64,000 bases of DNA from WTFY01 sp965214675 (GTDB lineage Bacteria; Pseudomonadota; Gammaproteobacteria; UBA4575), in the NCBI GenBank assembly GCA_965214675.1, contig OZ243969.1, positions 1,804,864 through 1,868,863 of the forward strand, in the 5' to 3' direction. Shown here in pieces: positions 25,996 to 34,543 of this stretch. The notes beneath the pieces are model-generated. The model did not search any database. It had not been told where the DNA came from and saw only the letters and a program-made list of their open reading frames with translations. Both the position numbers and the translations under genes were made by a program. Position 1 is the first letter of the stretch. Every line of letters begins with the position of its first letter.

Positions 25996-26850
25996 ATGAA
26001 TAATGTAATTCTTGATATCAGCGATATCGATATGGAGTTTCCAACGCCTAAGGGGCCATTTACTGCGCTTAAAAAAATCGATTTAAAAGTTTCAAAAGGT
26101 GAGTTTGTGTCACTTATTGGGCATTCCGGTTGCGGTAAGTCCACAGTGTTAAACATTGTAGCTGGTCTTTATCAAGCAACACGTGGTGGTGTAGTGCTAA
26201 GTGGTAAAGAGGTCACATCACCGGGCCCTGAACGTGCAGTGGTATTTCAAAATCATTCATTGTTACCTTGGTTGACGGCCTATCAGAATGTTGAATTGGC
26301 AGTTAAACAAGTATTCAAGAAAACAAAATCAAAAATAGAGTTAAAAGAATGGATCGAGCATAACTTGAGTTTGGTGCATATGGACCATGCAATGCACAAA
26401 CGTCCGGATGAGTTATCTGGTGGGATGAAACAAAGGGTGGGAATTGCAAGAGCGCTATCGATGCAGCCGGAAGTTCTGCTCATGGATGAGCCATTTGGCG
26501 CATTGGATGCACTTACGCGTGCATATATGCAAGAGACGTTAATGGAAATTCAAAACGAACTTAAGAATACCGTAATTATGATAACGCATGATGTAGATGA
26601 GGCTGTATTGTTGTCAGATAGAATTGTAATGATGACTAATGGTCCATCTGCAAAAATTGGTGAGATTCTTGAAGTTAACCTTGAACGCCCAAGAGATCGA
26701 ATTTCTTTGGCAGAAACACCAGAGTATTCTAAGTTGCGTCACGCAGTACTCAGTTTCTTATATGAAAAACAAAGAAAAGTAGAAAATATATCGGGCCAAC
26801 AACGTAAGACACCAGCCCAAGCTACATTAAAAAATAGCGCAGTTGCCTAG
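25996..26850 (+). CDS. nrtD: NrtD-type ABC transporter ATPase
   Basis: A 284-aa ATPase with Walker A GHSGCGKST, signature LSGGMKQR, Walker B VLLMDEPFGALD and the switch histidine in MITHDVDEA. It lacks the fused binding domain of NrtC, so it corresponds to NrtD or to TauB/SsuB-type ATPases. The ATG at 25996 gives MNNVILDISDIDMEF; an upstream alternative start adds ten residues. It energises uptake through the NrtB-type permease and is the last gene before the right island boundary. Confidence 0.9.
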   Translation: MNNVILDISDIDMEFPTPKGPFTALKKIDLKVSKGEFVSLIGHSGCGKSTVLNIVAGLYQATRGGVVLSGKEVTSPGPERAVVFQNHSLLPWLTAYQNVELAVKQVFKKTKSKIELKEWIEHNLSLVHMDHAMHKRPDELSGGMKQRVGIARALSMQPEVLLMDEPFGALDALTRAYMQETLMEIQNELKNTVIMITHDVDEAVLLSDRIVMMTNGPSAKIGEILEVNLERPRDRISLAETPEYSKLRHAVLSFLYEKQRKVENISGQQRKTPAQATLKNSAVA

Positions 26851-27135
26851 AAATCATTACTATTCAAGTCCAATAAGAACTTAATCGATATTAACAGGAG
26901 ACAATATCTATCATTTACAAGAAGAGGATAAGGTTTCTCATATCTTTGTAATGTCGTTTTGGAAAGTAAAAGTTTTTCGTTTACGGTGCAATGGGCCGCA
27001 AACTCCTCGTCCCGCTTTCTGTCGACCGCCTGATCCACCACTTTTGCACTCATTTTCAAACACCTTTGGCACTACGATGCCGTGTCTTCGTTTAAGGGTA
27101 TTTATACGACGTTCAAAAGTAGGTAGGGCATGTTT
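26851..27135. other. Island tail without a supported gene
   Basis: About 285 bases between nrtD and the right repeat. A minus-strand open frame of about 60 codons extends from the repeat inward but has no start codon and no recognisable family. It may be a remnant of the element's integration module. Confidence 0.4.
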
Positions 27136-27181
27136 CTGAAAATCCTCGTGTCGGTGGTTCGATTCCGCCCCTGGCCACCAT
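27136..27181. repeat. Right attachment-site repeat (attR), 46 bp
   Basis: An exact copy of 17294-17339, i.e. the tRNA-Phe sequence from the anticodon loop through CCA plus one T, without the 5' half of the tRNA. It is interpreted as the displaced original 3' end after island integration. The bases immediately outside differ from the left copy on both sides, which fixes the repeat at 46 bp. Confidence 0.9.
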
Positions 27182-27225
27182 ATTCAACTCAAGCGGTGTG
27201 AAATTTCTGGTTTCAGTCGTGTTCC

Positions 27226-28167
27226 ATGCGTTACACTTTTGCTATCTCCATGACGGGATGGCCCATGGCGACCAGTACTAACTCCTCCTCGGACACTTGT
27301 AAGGTGGTCACCTGCAAACAAAGCCGTACAGGCCAAAAAATTCCTCCGGCACGAGACCCGCATCGTTATATCAACGACCTTGACCCGGACGCCATCAACC
27401 GTTTGATAGAGCGACTTGAGAGTCGTGGCAAGGAACGGGCGTTTATCCGCTTATTTGAAAAATATCTATCCAGACTTCATTTGTCTGAAAATGCAAGGGT
27501 ACTCGAAATTGGCTCGGGGACAGGTGTCATCACGCGTCTGCTAGCCCGCAAGACGGATAAGAGTATTCATGTGACGGGCATAGATCACAGTTCAGCTTTG
27601 GTAGAGACTGCAAGTCAGCTCACACTGCAGGAGAAGTTTGAAGAAAGAATTACATACAACGTTGAGGATGCCCATGCACTTCAATCTGGGTCTGAATATT
27701 TTGATGCAGTAATTGTGCATACAGTCATCAGTCATGTTGCTGATCCAGCTACTGTACTGAAGGAAGCCTACCGGGTATTAAAACCGAATGGAACCCTGGC
27801 TGTTTTTGATGGTGACTATGCTTCGCTCACTTATGCATTTGACAATGCTGAAGCAGGACGGAAAATGGATTGGGCACTGGCTCAGACAGTATTCAGTAAT
27901 CCAGTAGTCATGCGGCACATGCCCCAGTTACTTGCGGGTGCTGGCTTTGAACTGACTGAAACCCTGGCCGACCTGGTTTCCGAAATTGGCCAGGGTAGCT
28001 ATTTTCGCAGCATGGCCGATACCTATGCCCCTTTGATCGTTGTTGCAGGACTTGCATCAAAGGCCGATACTGATAAATGGCTCAAAGCACAGCACGAAGC
28101 GATCGATCAACAACGATTTTTTGCCTCGTGCAATTATTACAGTTTCATTGCCCACCGACCGGGCTGA
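27226..28167 (+). CDS. SAM-dependent methyltransferase (class I, type 11-like)
   Basis: A 313-aa protein with a Rossmann-fold methyltransferase domain. The SAM-binding motif I, VLEIGSGTGVITR, is near residue 93. It is followed by an acidic residue in VTGIDHSS, then AHALQ and FDAVIVHTVISHV, and the post-motif RVLKPNGTLAVFDGD. The substrate is unknown. Several in-frame ATG codons lie near the start (first at 27226, then after seven and twelve residues), and the first 35 residues look unstructured, so the true start could be later. It lies just outside the right island repeat and has flank-like composition. Confidence 0.8.
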   Translation: MRYTFAISMTGWPMATSTNSSSDTCKVVTCKQSRTGQKIPPARDPHRYINDLDPDAINRLIERLESRGKERAFIRLFEKYLSRLHLSENARVLEIGSGTGVITRLLARKTDKSIHVTGIDHSSALVETASQLTLQEKFEERITYNVEDAHALQSGSEYFDAVIVHTVISHVADPATVLKEAYRVLKPNGTLAVFDGDYASLTYAFDNAEAGRKMDWALAQTVFSNPVVMRHMPQLLAGAGFELTETLADLVSEIGQGSYFRSMADTYAPLIVVAGLASKADTDKWLKAQHEAIDQQRFFASCNYYSFIAHRPG

Positions 28168-28240
28168 AAAGTTCATTGCTTGAAATCACAGAGATAACCC
28201 AGCGGACTCGTTCGCGTGCACTGCTTGTTGATACCACATT

Positions 28241-28987
28241 ATGAATATCCACATCCTGAATGATCTGCATATCGAATTTGAAGATTTCAAGCCGCCGGAA
28301 ACCAGTGCTGACGTCGTGGTATTGGCCGGTGATATTGGAGTTGGGGTGCAAGGCTTGTACTGGGCACAAAGGCTGTTCCCAGATAAACCAGTGATATACG
28401 TACTAGGTAACCACGAGTTCTACAATAACCATACAGGCTTGGTTGATGATCTTAAAGCCGGGGCGCGGGACAACATTCATGTCCTGAATGATGATCAGGT
28501 GATTATCAATGGGGTACGTTTTCTGGGCAGTACGCTGTGGACCGATTTTGCTCTGATGGGGGAGGGGAGCAAGTTCTTTGCCATCCAGGAGGCGCAACGA
28601 TGCATGACAGATTTTACAGTCATCCAGTACGATAACCGATGTTTCACACCCCGAGATGCAATTGAGATGCACAGGGCCAGCCGAGATTGGCTGACTTCAA
28701 TGCTGGCACAACCCTTCAACGGCAAAACGGTCGTGGTCACCCACCATGCACCCTCTTCGCGATCAATTGCACCACGTTATGCGGGTGGCCTGTTATCCTC
28801 CGCATTTGCCAGCAACCTGGAAAGCCTGATGATGGGTAACCACCGTGCAGACCTCTGGGTCCACGGTCATGTCCATGATTCCTTTGATTACGAAATTTGT
28901 GCAACGCGCGTGGTTTGTAACCCTCGGGGGTATGCGCCCAGTGCCCTGAACCCTGATTTCGTTTCAGACAAGGTAGTTGTGATCTGA
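28241..28987 (+). CDS. Calcineurin-like metallophosphoesterase
   Basis: A 248-aa cytoplasmic phosphoesterase of the calcineurin-like superfamily. The dimetal motifs are D-X-H in LNDLHIEFED, GD in VVLAGDIGVG, GNHE in YVLGNHEFY, and two histidine motifs TVVVTHHAPS and WVHGHVHDS. The natural substrate is unknown. It follows the methyltransferase on the same strand after about 70 bases. No signal peptide is present. Confidence 0.85.
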   Translation: MNIHILNDLHIEFEDFKPPETSADVVVLAGDIGVGVQGLYWAQRLFPDKPVIYVLGNHEFYNNHTGLVDDLKAGARDNIHVLNDDQVIINGVRFLGSTLWTDFALMGEGSKFFAIQEAQRCMTDFTVIQYDNRCFTPRDAIEMHRASRDWLTSMLAQPFNGKTVVVTHHAPSSRSIAPRYAGGLLSSAFASNLESLMMGNHRADLWVHGHVHDSFDYEICATRVVCNPRGYAPSALNPDFVSDKVVVI

Positions 28988-29074
28988 GGTGCAACCAAGC
29001 TGAGCAATCATGATGATCGGCAAGCAAATCGCCGATGTGGATGCCATTTGACTTATGGGTGAACACCTACCAAT

Positions 29075-29581
29075 TTACGGTCTGTGCCAATTGCAGTGCA
29101 TCGCCGTGTTCACCAGCCAGTTATCTTCCAAATACTCGACTCTGTAATCACAGGTACCGGAAACATCTAAATACTTCCCGGTTCCTCCCAAGAGCTTCCA
29201 GACACCAGAACCACCACCACCAGATTCAGTGTCACCTTTGTGCCTTCTTCCCCCCATGTGCAATTTATCATTCGAAGCATCAGTCATAGTGCAATGTGCC
29301 TCAAGGTTATAGCTATCTTCAGATTTCTTCGCATAGACCAGGCAATTCGAGAGGCTGTGATTACCTGCAACAAAGGGATCGCGGCTGCTTTCAAGAATCG
29401 TATTGACTCCTTCGAGCGTACCAATAGTGACAGCCTTCCCGGGTCGCTCGAGCACACTGTAATCGTGTTTCCATATGGTGAGCATGCTGAAGCTTCCACT
29501 TTCATCGGCAAGGATGCCCTGGGCTGTACATAACAGGCCAATTGAAATCAGTAGCGTATTGATTTTTCTACCAAGGTGCAT
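29075..29581 (-). CDS. Secreted protein of unknown function (allene-oxide-cyclase-like barrel possible)
   Basis: A 168-aa protein with a Sec signal peptide (MHLGRKINTLLISIGLL to AQGILA). The ATG at 29581 is preceded by GAGGG; a longer open frame upstream is rejected. The mature part has a glycine-rich loop (TESGGGGSGVWK) followed by LLGGTGKYLDVSGTCDY. This resembles the G-T-G-K-Y strand pattern of the AOC/dirigent-like barrel families, where it reports a small ligand-binding barrel. Four cysteines could form disulfides. I do not recognise a specific function. Confidence 0.6.
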   Translation of the reverse strand: MHLGRKINTLLISIGLLCTAQGILADESGSFSMLTIWKHDYSVLERPGKAVTIGTLEGVNTILESSRDPFVAGNHSLSNCLVYAKKSEDSYNLEAHCTMTDASNDKLHMGGRRHKGDTESGGGGSGVWKLLGGTGKYLDVSGTCDYRVEYLEDNWLVNTAMHCNWHRP

Positions 29582-29794
29582 TTTTCCCTCAATTTTTTGA
29601 ACATTTTCGTGATAAATAATATATGCATGCTGCAAAGTCTGTCGCACAAATTCAATTCAGGCATGGGCATCAGGTTCTCTTAAAGTCGTTGATCATCAGG
29701 ACCTGAAAGCAGGTCTGTACAACTTCCCGGTCGTCAGGAATGCGATGTGGTCAGGCGTTACAGGTTTGATGCTGATCACAAAGACTCTGTGGGT

Positions 29795-30490
29795 CTACGC
29801 AAGGGCAGGGTCTTCAGTGGTTTCTGTAAAATGTCTGTAAAACAGCGCGCAAAATACACCGAGTACAACCCAGAAAACTGCATTTGTCATCAGCGTTGCC
29901 GTAATGTACGCATGCCTCAGTTCATCAGGAGCTAAGCCCGTGTGCACCTCTGGTTGTGGAGCACCAAATAGATGGGGTAATGCCAGCAACCCAACTCCAA
30001 ATAACTTCAGATAACGTTTAGGTTGAAAGGCTATGATCCAAAAGCCTGTCGCAGTCACTACAACGGTCAATACCCACCATACCTGCCGTTGCTCAAGTCC
30101 AGCGGCCACATCTCCCGGAAGTTCTGGTGGAAGGCCCAGTGCAGGTGCTATGTTGAATGCAGCAAAACCTGCAAGTCCCCAAAGTATCCCACCCTTCCAG
30201 GTTACTTTTCCTCGCAACGCATAGCATGCGGTCAAGAGCATGCCAAATCCTATGCCTACGAGCACGCTGTTAAGTACTGTCCAGAATGTCCTTTCAATTC
30301 CGTCTTCGGGAGCCCATTCTTCTGCCTCATGACCATGGGTAGCTTCATGCTCTTCGCCACCGGCGGTTTCATATGTCTCAGCCTCAAGGATCATGGGGAC
30401 TACTGTAAATTGCTGTACGCCCCCAAGGACTAAACCAGCCAGTCCGCCCGCCAAAAGAGCCGTCAATAAAATCGAATTAAATGCCTTCAT
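29795..30490 (-). CDS. cbtA: CbtA family metal transporter subunit
   Basis: A 231-aa membrane protein with about six helices and a histidine/glutamate-rich loop (EEHEATHGHEAEEW) between the first two. This is the CbtA family, predicted as a cobalt uptake component together with CbtB. Other family features are GGVQQFTVVPMILEAE at the start of the loop, WGLAGFAAFNIAPALGLPPELPG and the final helix pair. It is encoded 12 bases after cbtB. The upstream palindrome is of the Zur rather than the cobalamin type, so zinc as a substrate, or use during zinc shortage, deserves attention. Confidence 0.85.
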   Translation of the reverse strand: MKAFNSILLTALLAGGLAGLVLGGVQQFTVVPMILEAETYETAGGEEHEATHGHEAEEWAPEDGIERTFWTVLNSVLVGIGFGMLLTACYALRGKVTWKGGILWGLAGFAAFNIAPALGLPPELPGDVAAGLEQRQVWWVLTVVVTATGFWIIAFQPKRYLKLFGVGLLALPHLFGAPQPEVHTGLAPDELRHAYITATLMTNAVFWVVLGVFCALFYRHFTETTEDPALA

Positions 30491-30502
30491 GCATGAAATT
30501 TG

Positions 30503-30700
30503 TCAATGGCATGGGAACGCAAGGCTGTGACGCAGATCATGAGCAGCATTGTGAACCACCTCTGGTCCTGCAAATCCAACGGCTGCAACAATCAATGTAC
30601 CAATTAGAATTGCCGCTGTGACAGCCACAACCATTTCCAATGAAATGATCCCAGCATGAGCAGATGTTGACATGTATTTGGTATTTTGACTTCTATCCAT
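30503..30700 (-). CDS. cbtB: CbtB family metal transporter subunit
   Basis: A 65-aa protein with one membrane helix and the CbtB C-terminal metal-ligand motif HNAAHDLRHSLAFPCH, ending in Cys-His. The ATG at 30700 is chosen because GGAGG precedes it at an ideal distance; a GTG nine codons upstream is less likely. CbtB is thought to pass metal to CbtA. A perfect 13-bp Zur-type palindrome lies 38 bases upstream of the start. No cobalamin riboswitch conserved core was found in the leader. Confidence 0.85.
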   Translation of the reverse strand: MDRSQNTKYMSTSAHAGIISLEMVVAVTAAILIGTLIVAAVGFAGPEVVHNAAHDLRHSLAFPCH

Positions 30701-30738
30701 TTCATTCCTCCAAGTGTTGCGCACCAATCACATCAATA

Positions 30739-30751
30739 GTTATATTATAAC
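30739..30751 (-). promoter_or_regulatory. Zur-type operator upstream of cbtBA
   Basis: GTTATATTATAAC is a perfect 6-1-6 palindrome matching the core of the gammaproteobacterial Zur consensus, GTTATA-N-TATAAC, and the right flank (AACAT) also agrees. It contains a TATAAT on the minus strand, so a bound repressor would cover a -10 element. This is strong by eye; genome-wide comparison is needed. Confidence 0.6.
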
Positions 30752-31056
30752 ATAACCATATTAAGGGCAACTGACACGCCGGTGCCGGTCGTTGCCTGCA
30801 GCAATGTGCTGATGCCTATATCACGGGATTTCGGGTTTCCCACAGGTTGGGCGAGTTCAGATTCGCCATCATTCTTTTAGTTATCCAGCAACAGGTTTTA
30901 ATCACCAGTCAAGGCACTAAGTCTAAAGTAACCCGAATATCCTGCCAACATAGACATTGCAAAATATCATAGGTAATAGTTATTAATTTTGTGGATAACA
31001 TAGTTATCGAAAATACTGCCCCATAGTCTGGGAGAGTCAAGATTCTCCCTGGAGCC
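30752..31056. other. Intergenic region with a DnaA box
   Basis: About 300 bases upstream of cbtBA and downstream of cpdA. It contains a perfect DnaA box, TGTGGATAA (30990-30998). I see no gene, and no riboswitch that I can defend. Confidence 0.4.
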
Positions 31057-31836
31057 TTACTCGAGGTAATGAATTTTCGTATCAATCTGACCATGAGTCG
31101 TCATTTCAACGAACCGGTAGGCTGGTGGAAGTCGATCAGTGCGATAGGTGTGAGTATTCGGTTTGAACTGGTGACAGGTCGAAGGGGTGGATAAGAAACG
31201 TAGCTTTTCCAGTTGTTGATCTACCGTTTGATGTACGTGCCCGAACATTACCAGCAGTTCATCAGGATAACTGCCCAGGACCTGGAGGAAGTCATTTTTG
31301 TTTTGCAGCCCAATCTCATCTAGCCACTTGCTGTTTACAGGCACCGGAGGGTGATGCAAGACAATCACATTGAACTGGTCTTCACAGGTTTGTAGGTGAG
31401 CCTGTAGTTGTCCTAGACATCGCTGGGATATTTTCCCGTAGTGTTCATCTGCCACCCAGGTGCTGATCAGCACGAGCGAAAACTTGCCTAGTGGAATGAT
31501 CCGGATCGCATCAATTGGACATTCAGGGGCAACATTTTGTAGAAGTTTCGGTGTGTCATGGTTGCCCGGCACACAGTAAACAGGCACATCATAATTGCAA
31601 ATCACAGAGTCAAACTGGGAATAGCTTTCTTTTGTACCTGTCTGTGAGACATCACCTGTGAATAGCCAGAAGTCAACGTCCCGATAGTGGCTTGAACAGT
31701 GGGCAAGGACTGCCTGCAAATTTTTTTTGGTATTGATTTGGTGGAAAGTCTCATTTGCCGTGTTGAGCAAATGAGTGTCAGTGATATGGATGAATCTCAA
31801 CATATCCTGTCGATGGCTGGTTAATTCGTTGTCCAT
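31057..31836 (-). CDS. cpdA: 3',5'-cyclic AMP phosphodiesterase-like metallophosphoesterase (CpdA)
   Basis: A 259-aa calcineurin-like phosphoesterase of the CpdA subgroup, which hydrolyses cAMP in E. coli. Metal-binding motifs in order are HITDTHLL, FTGDVSQTG, CVPGNHD, VLHHPP and FGHVHQTVD, matching the CpdA pattern including the short product length. An in-frame Met12 (MLRFIHITDTH) is an alternative start. A role in lowering cAMP is inferred from family. It is divergent from the iron-sulfur flavin reductase gene. Confidence 0.83.
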   Translation of the reverse strand: MDNELTSHRQDMLRFIHITDTHLLNTANETFHQINTKKNLQAVLAHCSSHYRDVDFWLFTGDVSQTGTKESYSQFDSVICNYDVPVYCVPGNHDTPKLLQNVAPECPIDAIRIIPLGKFSLVLISTWVADEHYGKISQRCLGQLQAHLQTCEDQFNVIVLHHPPVPVNSKWLDEIGLQNKNDFLQVLGSYPDELLVMFGHVHQTVDQQLEKLRFLSTPSTCHQFKPNTHTYRTDRLPPAYRFVEMTTHGQIDTKIHYLE

Positions 31837-32043
31837 GGGCTAAGGGGAATGAAAAAAAGTGCCAGGATGCGTTGTGAGAAATTGAATTCATCACAACCTG
31901 CCGAAGATTGTTACGGCAAACAGATCGGCATACGGTTTACTTCTACGCTCGTCTTATATAGTTGCCCGCTTTGCTCGCAGCATCGTTGGATTCGAGCCCT
32001 GCTTTTATATACCCGTAGTATAGTAGAAAATGCGCAGTTACCT

Positions 32044-33045
32044 ATGAAACATGTTCGTTTCCAGCCCGGTGGACAAGAGATTACCTGCAGGGATGGAGAG
32101 ACTGTTTTGTCAGCAGCGCTTCGAGAAGGCCTTGTCTTTCCTTACAGCTGCCGTAAAGGAAATTGCGGCGTATGTCAGGCCCGCCTCATATCCGGCAAAA
32201 TTACCCCAAGTCCTGCACCTGATGAGGACATGGGTGCATATTCTGACACAGGTGAAGGGGTACTGTTGTGTCAGGCGATCCCGCTTACTGACCTGGTTAT
32301 CAAGGCTCATGAACTCGAAGCACTTGCAGGTATACGAGTGCGCACACTGTCATGCCGGGTCCAGAATCTGGAGCCGCTCACTCATAATGTCACTGCATTG
32401 ACGTTAGGCCTGACGAAAGGTCGAGGTCATCTGGAATTCTGCGCAGGCCAGTATGTGGATCTCTTGCTGTGGGACAATCGTCGCCGCAGCTATTCAATTG
32501 CAAGCGCACCCCAAGAAGCTGATGTGATTGAAGTACATGTACACAGGATCCCGGGCGGGCGATTCAGCGAGCAGGAATTTGGCACGATGAAAGCACAGGA
32601 CCTGCTAGCTATCATCGGTCCTCTGGGAACTTTTTTCCTGCGCGATGACCCACGTCCTACGATATTAATCGCTGCCGGCACGGGTTTTGCTCCCATTTCC
32701 GCTATGCTGGAAGACCTGCGAAAGCGGGGTATACAAAGGCGGATACAGTTCTACTGGGAGGTGGTCTCTCGAAAAGACCTGTACCGGCATGAGCAAATTT
32801 GCACGTGGGAACGGGAAATGGGCATCAAGTTTATACCCGTGTTGTCTGCACCTGATTCGGACTGGGAAGGGCGGTGTGGCAAGGTGCATGAAGCCGTGCT
32901 GGCTGACCATCCGGACCTGTCAGATATGCAGGTATATGCCAGTGGGTTGCCGGAAATGATTGCAGCCGTTCGCAAAACATTTCCCCAGCATGGGTTGCGC
33001 GCCGATGCACTGTACTGTGAGTCATTTGAATGCGCAGTGGATTAA
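32044..33045 (+). CDS. [2Fe-2S]/FAD NAD(P)H oxidoreductase (CDP-6-deoxy-glucoseen reductase-like)
   Basis: A 333-aa modular reductase. An N-terminal plant-type ferredoxin domain has the cluster CRKGNCGVC plus a fourth cysteine in LLCQA. It is followed by an FAD-binding domain (RRSYSIASAP) and an NAD(P) domain (ILIAAGTGFAPISAML, YASGLPEMI). It moves electrons from NAD(P)H to an unknown acceptor. Proteins annotated as CDP-6-deoxy-delta-3,4-glucoseen reductase or phenol/methane monooxygenase reductase share this layout. The ATG at 32044 starts MKHVRFQPGGQE; the longer upstream frame has no family similarity. Confidence 0.85.
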   Translation: MKHVRFQPGGQEITCRDGETVLSAALREGLVFPYSCRKGNCGVCQARLISGKITPSPAPDEDMGAYSDTGEGVLLCQAIPLTDLVIKAHELEALAGIRVRTLSCRVQNLEPLTHNVTALTLGLTKGRGHLEFCAGQYVDLLLWDNRRRSYSIASAPQEADVIEVHVHRIPGGRFSEQEFGTMKAQDLLAIIGPLGTFFLRDDPRPTILIAAGTGFAPISAMLEDLRKRGIQRRIQFYWEVVSRKDLYRHEQICTWEREMGIKFIPVLSAPDSDWEGRCGKVHEAVLADHPDLSDMQVYASGLPEMIAAVRKTFPQHGLRADALYCESFECAVD

Positions 33046-33154
33046 CCCTGACCCGGTCTACGGTTAAAGTCGTTTTCCCATGCTGCAGTGGTATAAGAAG
33101 TCAGGCTGCTATAACCGTTCTATAATAAAAGAAATGCCAATGAGCGCGTAATAG

Positions 33155-33430
33155 ATGAACAACGTAGCACAAAAGCTGGTGGATGGATTTGTTGACGTAA
33201 TCACGTCTGGCAACAGGCCATTTCGCATTTTATTGTTTGGCGGCATATTCCTCGCGTTGCTGATCATGAATATCTTGGCGAGGCTTTTTGGAGTAAGCAC
33301 AAAAATTGGCGGGGACATCGACTTGGCAAATTTTGCCCTGATTGTGATATCGCTATTTTTGGGCTTTGGAATCTCCTACTGCATCGTACACTTTGCGCAT
33401 GCCAGCAAACAAAATCGTACCGGAAGATAA
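33155..33430 (+). CDS. Small membrane protein of unknown function
   Basis: A 91-aa protein with two predicted membrane helices (about residues 25-42 and 58-80) and a short positively charged C-terminus. I do not recognise a family. Codon use and the clean hydrophobic pattern support a real gene, though the ribosome site is weak. It follows the flavin reductase on the same strand after about 110 bases. Confidence 0.55.
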   Translation: MNNVAQKLVDGFVDVITSGNRPFRILLFGGIFLALLIMNILARLFGVSTKIGGDIDLANFALIVISLFLGFGISYCIVHFAHASKQNRTGR

Positions 33431-33482
33431 CTGCATGAAATTGATCAGGAACCACAAAGGAAGTTCTTGGTAGATAGAAAGA

Positions 33483-33812
33483 TTAGGTAGGCAAATCCTG
33501 CCAAATCAAGGCGTACCTTGATTGGTCAACTTTGCCTCGATTGTAGTGCAAAGTGATTTCGGCTCCATGGGCCTTCAGGGTCTGGTTAATCGCACTACGG
33601 AAAATCAATTGACGAAACTGGCTATATTCGACACGGTGGAAGGCCGTGCCATGACTCTGAAGGAAGGAGTGCAATACAGGTAATGTAAAACACCAGCATT
33701 CCTGGTCCAGTTCGAAGCCAGGCTCTCTTGCCAGCTTGGGCAGCAAATCCTGATCTTTTTGAGCGACCTGTTCAAAAAATGAAAGCAGTTCCTCTTGCAG
33801 GTCAGGCATCAA
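33483..33812 (-). CDS. Hypothetical cytoplasmic protein
   Basis: A 109-aa protein without signal peptide or membrane segment, rich in Gln and Leu, ending RYALIWQDLPT. No known domain is recognised. It sits between the small membrane protein and cyanase, on the cyanase strand but about 160 bases beyond its stop. It is called on open-frame length and ordinary codon use only. Confidence 0.5.
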   Translation of the reverse strand: MMPDLQEELLSFFEQVAQKDQDLLPKLAREPGFELDQECWCFTLPVLHSFLQSHGTAFHRVEYSQFRQLIFRSAINQTLKAHGAEITLHYNRGKVDQSRYALIWQDLPT

Positions 33813-33974
33813 GGCATACTACAGTCGATTGTCGTACCGGCACGGTCCTATCCCTTGTATCACCCCACACTCCTCATGCGCCTCCTGCATTCCCTTTGCG
33901 ACGACGCATTTTCTTGTACCGGATCCGGGACACAAGGCTCGTCGGGCATCAGGCTGTGTTTGAATACTGTACGA

Positions 33975-34415
33975 CTACCATGAACTGTATTTCAGGAATT
34001 TACCATTCATCGTGATCACGACACGATCTCCTTTCGGGTTCTCTTCCTTATCAATGTCCATGGAAAAATCGATGGCACTCATGATGCCATCGCCAAACTT
34101 CTCACCAATAATCTGTTTGATGGTGTAGCCATAGACACCGACAATTTCGTAAAACCTGTAGATGACAGGGTCTTGCGGCACAATTTTATCCCAGGCCTTG
34201 TTAGGAAATTCCTGCAAAGTGGCACACACATCATCGTCTAGTTCAAGCACCTCGCATAAGCTTTTGGCAGCATCTTCAGGCATGCTGTTCAGCCCATAAC
34301 TTGCAGAAGCCACCCAGACCTCACCCATACCCATCTTGCTGGCAATTGCTTCCCAGGTGAGTCCTTTTGCCTTTTTCGAGGCCATAATTTGATCGGTCAT
34401 TTCTTCTTTTGTCAT
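33975..34415 (-). CDS. cynS: Cyanase (cyanate lyase)
   Basis: Decomposes cyanate with bicarbonate to ammonia and CO2, releasing usable nitrogen and removing a toxic anion. The 146-aa protein has an N-terminal helix-turn-helix-like domain and the catalytic C-terminal domain. The catalytic Arg87 and Glu90 are in YRFYEIVGVYGYTIK and Ser113 is in IMSAIDFSM; the terminal GKFLKYSSW is conserved. GGAG precedes the ATG. The gene is transcribed away from the CynR-like gene, with its own sigma-54-type promoter and an NtrC-type site upstream. Cyanate is a possible by-product of thiocyanate breakdown, which is encoded next door. Confidence 0.96.
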   Translation of the reverse strand: MTKEEMTDQIMASKKAKGLTWEAIASKMGMGEVWVASASYGLNSMPEDAAKSLCEVLELDDDVCATLQEFPNKAWDKIVPQDPVIYRFYEIVGVYGYTIKQIIGEKFGDGIMSAIDFSMDIDKEENPKGDRVVITMNGKFLKYSSW

Positions 34416-34452
34416 TATTATTTACTCCGTATACGCTACATAGTTATATTTC

Positions 34453-34469
34453 AGCAAAAAACGGGCCAA
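34453..34469 (-). promoter_or_regulatory. Sigma-54-type promoter of cynS
   Basis: The minus-strand sequence TTGGCCCGTTTTTTGCT matches the RpoN consensus with one change in the -24 element. GG (34466-34467) and GC (34454-34455) are ten bases apart. Predicted start is near 34442, giving a leader of about 27 bases that contains the GGAG ribosome site. Confidence 0.7.
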
Positions 34470-34543
34470 CTCTGCGAACCAAGAGAGTTCATTGAAATTT
34501 TGTCATATCTGGGTCATTAAAGAAGACGTCGTGACTGCATTAT

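Larger units (their letters stand above)
17339..27181. mobile_element. tRNA-Phe-borne genomic island of about 9.8 kb
   Basis: The segment lies between the intact tRNA-Phe gene and a displaced copy of its last 46 bp. Its genes are visibly richer in A and T than the flanks, with many AAA, GAT and TTA codons and AT-rich intergenic DNA. Contents are a leftward redox operon of five genes, a rightward NrtABD-type importer, and a decayed IS3-family element in between. No integrase, excisionase or mobilisation gene is recognisable, so the island is probably immobile now or was always mobilised in trans. The 240 bases after the tRNA (17340-17580) and 285 bases before the right repeat hold no supported gene. 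Confidence 0.85.

Noticed and set aside
31028..31050. Inverted repeat GGGAGA/TCTCCC downstream of cpdA as a terminator
   Set aside because: The stem is only six bases with no T-run on the cpdA strand.
30701..31056. Cobalamin riboswitch upstream of cbtBA
   Set aside because: No B12-box-like GCCACTG core or paired conserved elements were found on the relevant strand; a Zur-type palindrome explains the region better.
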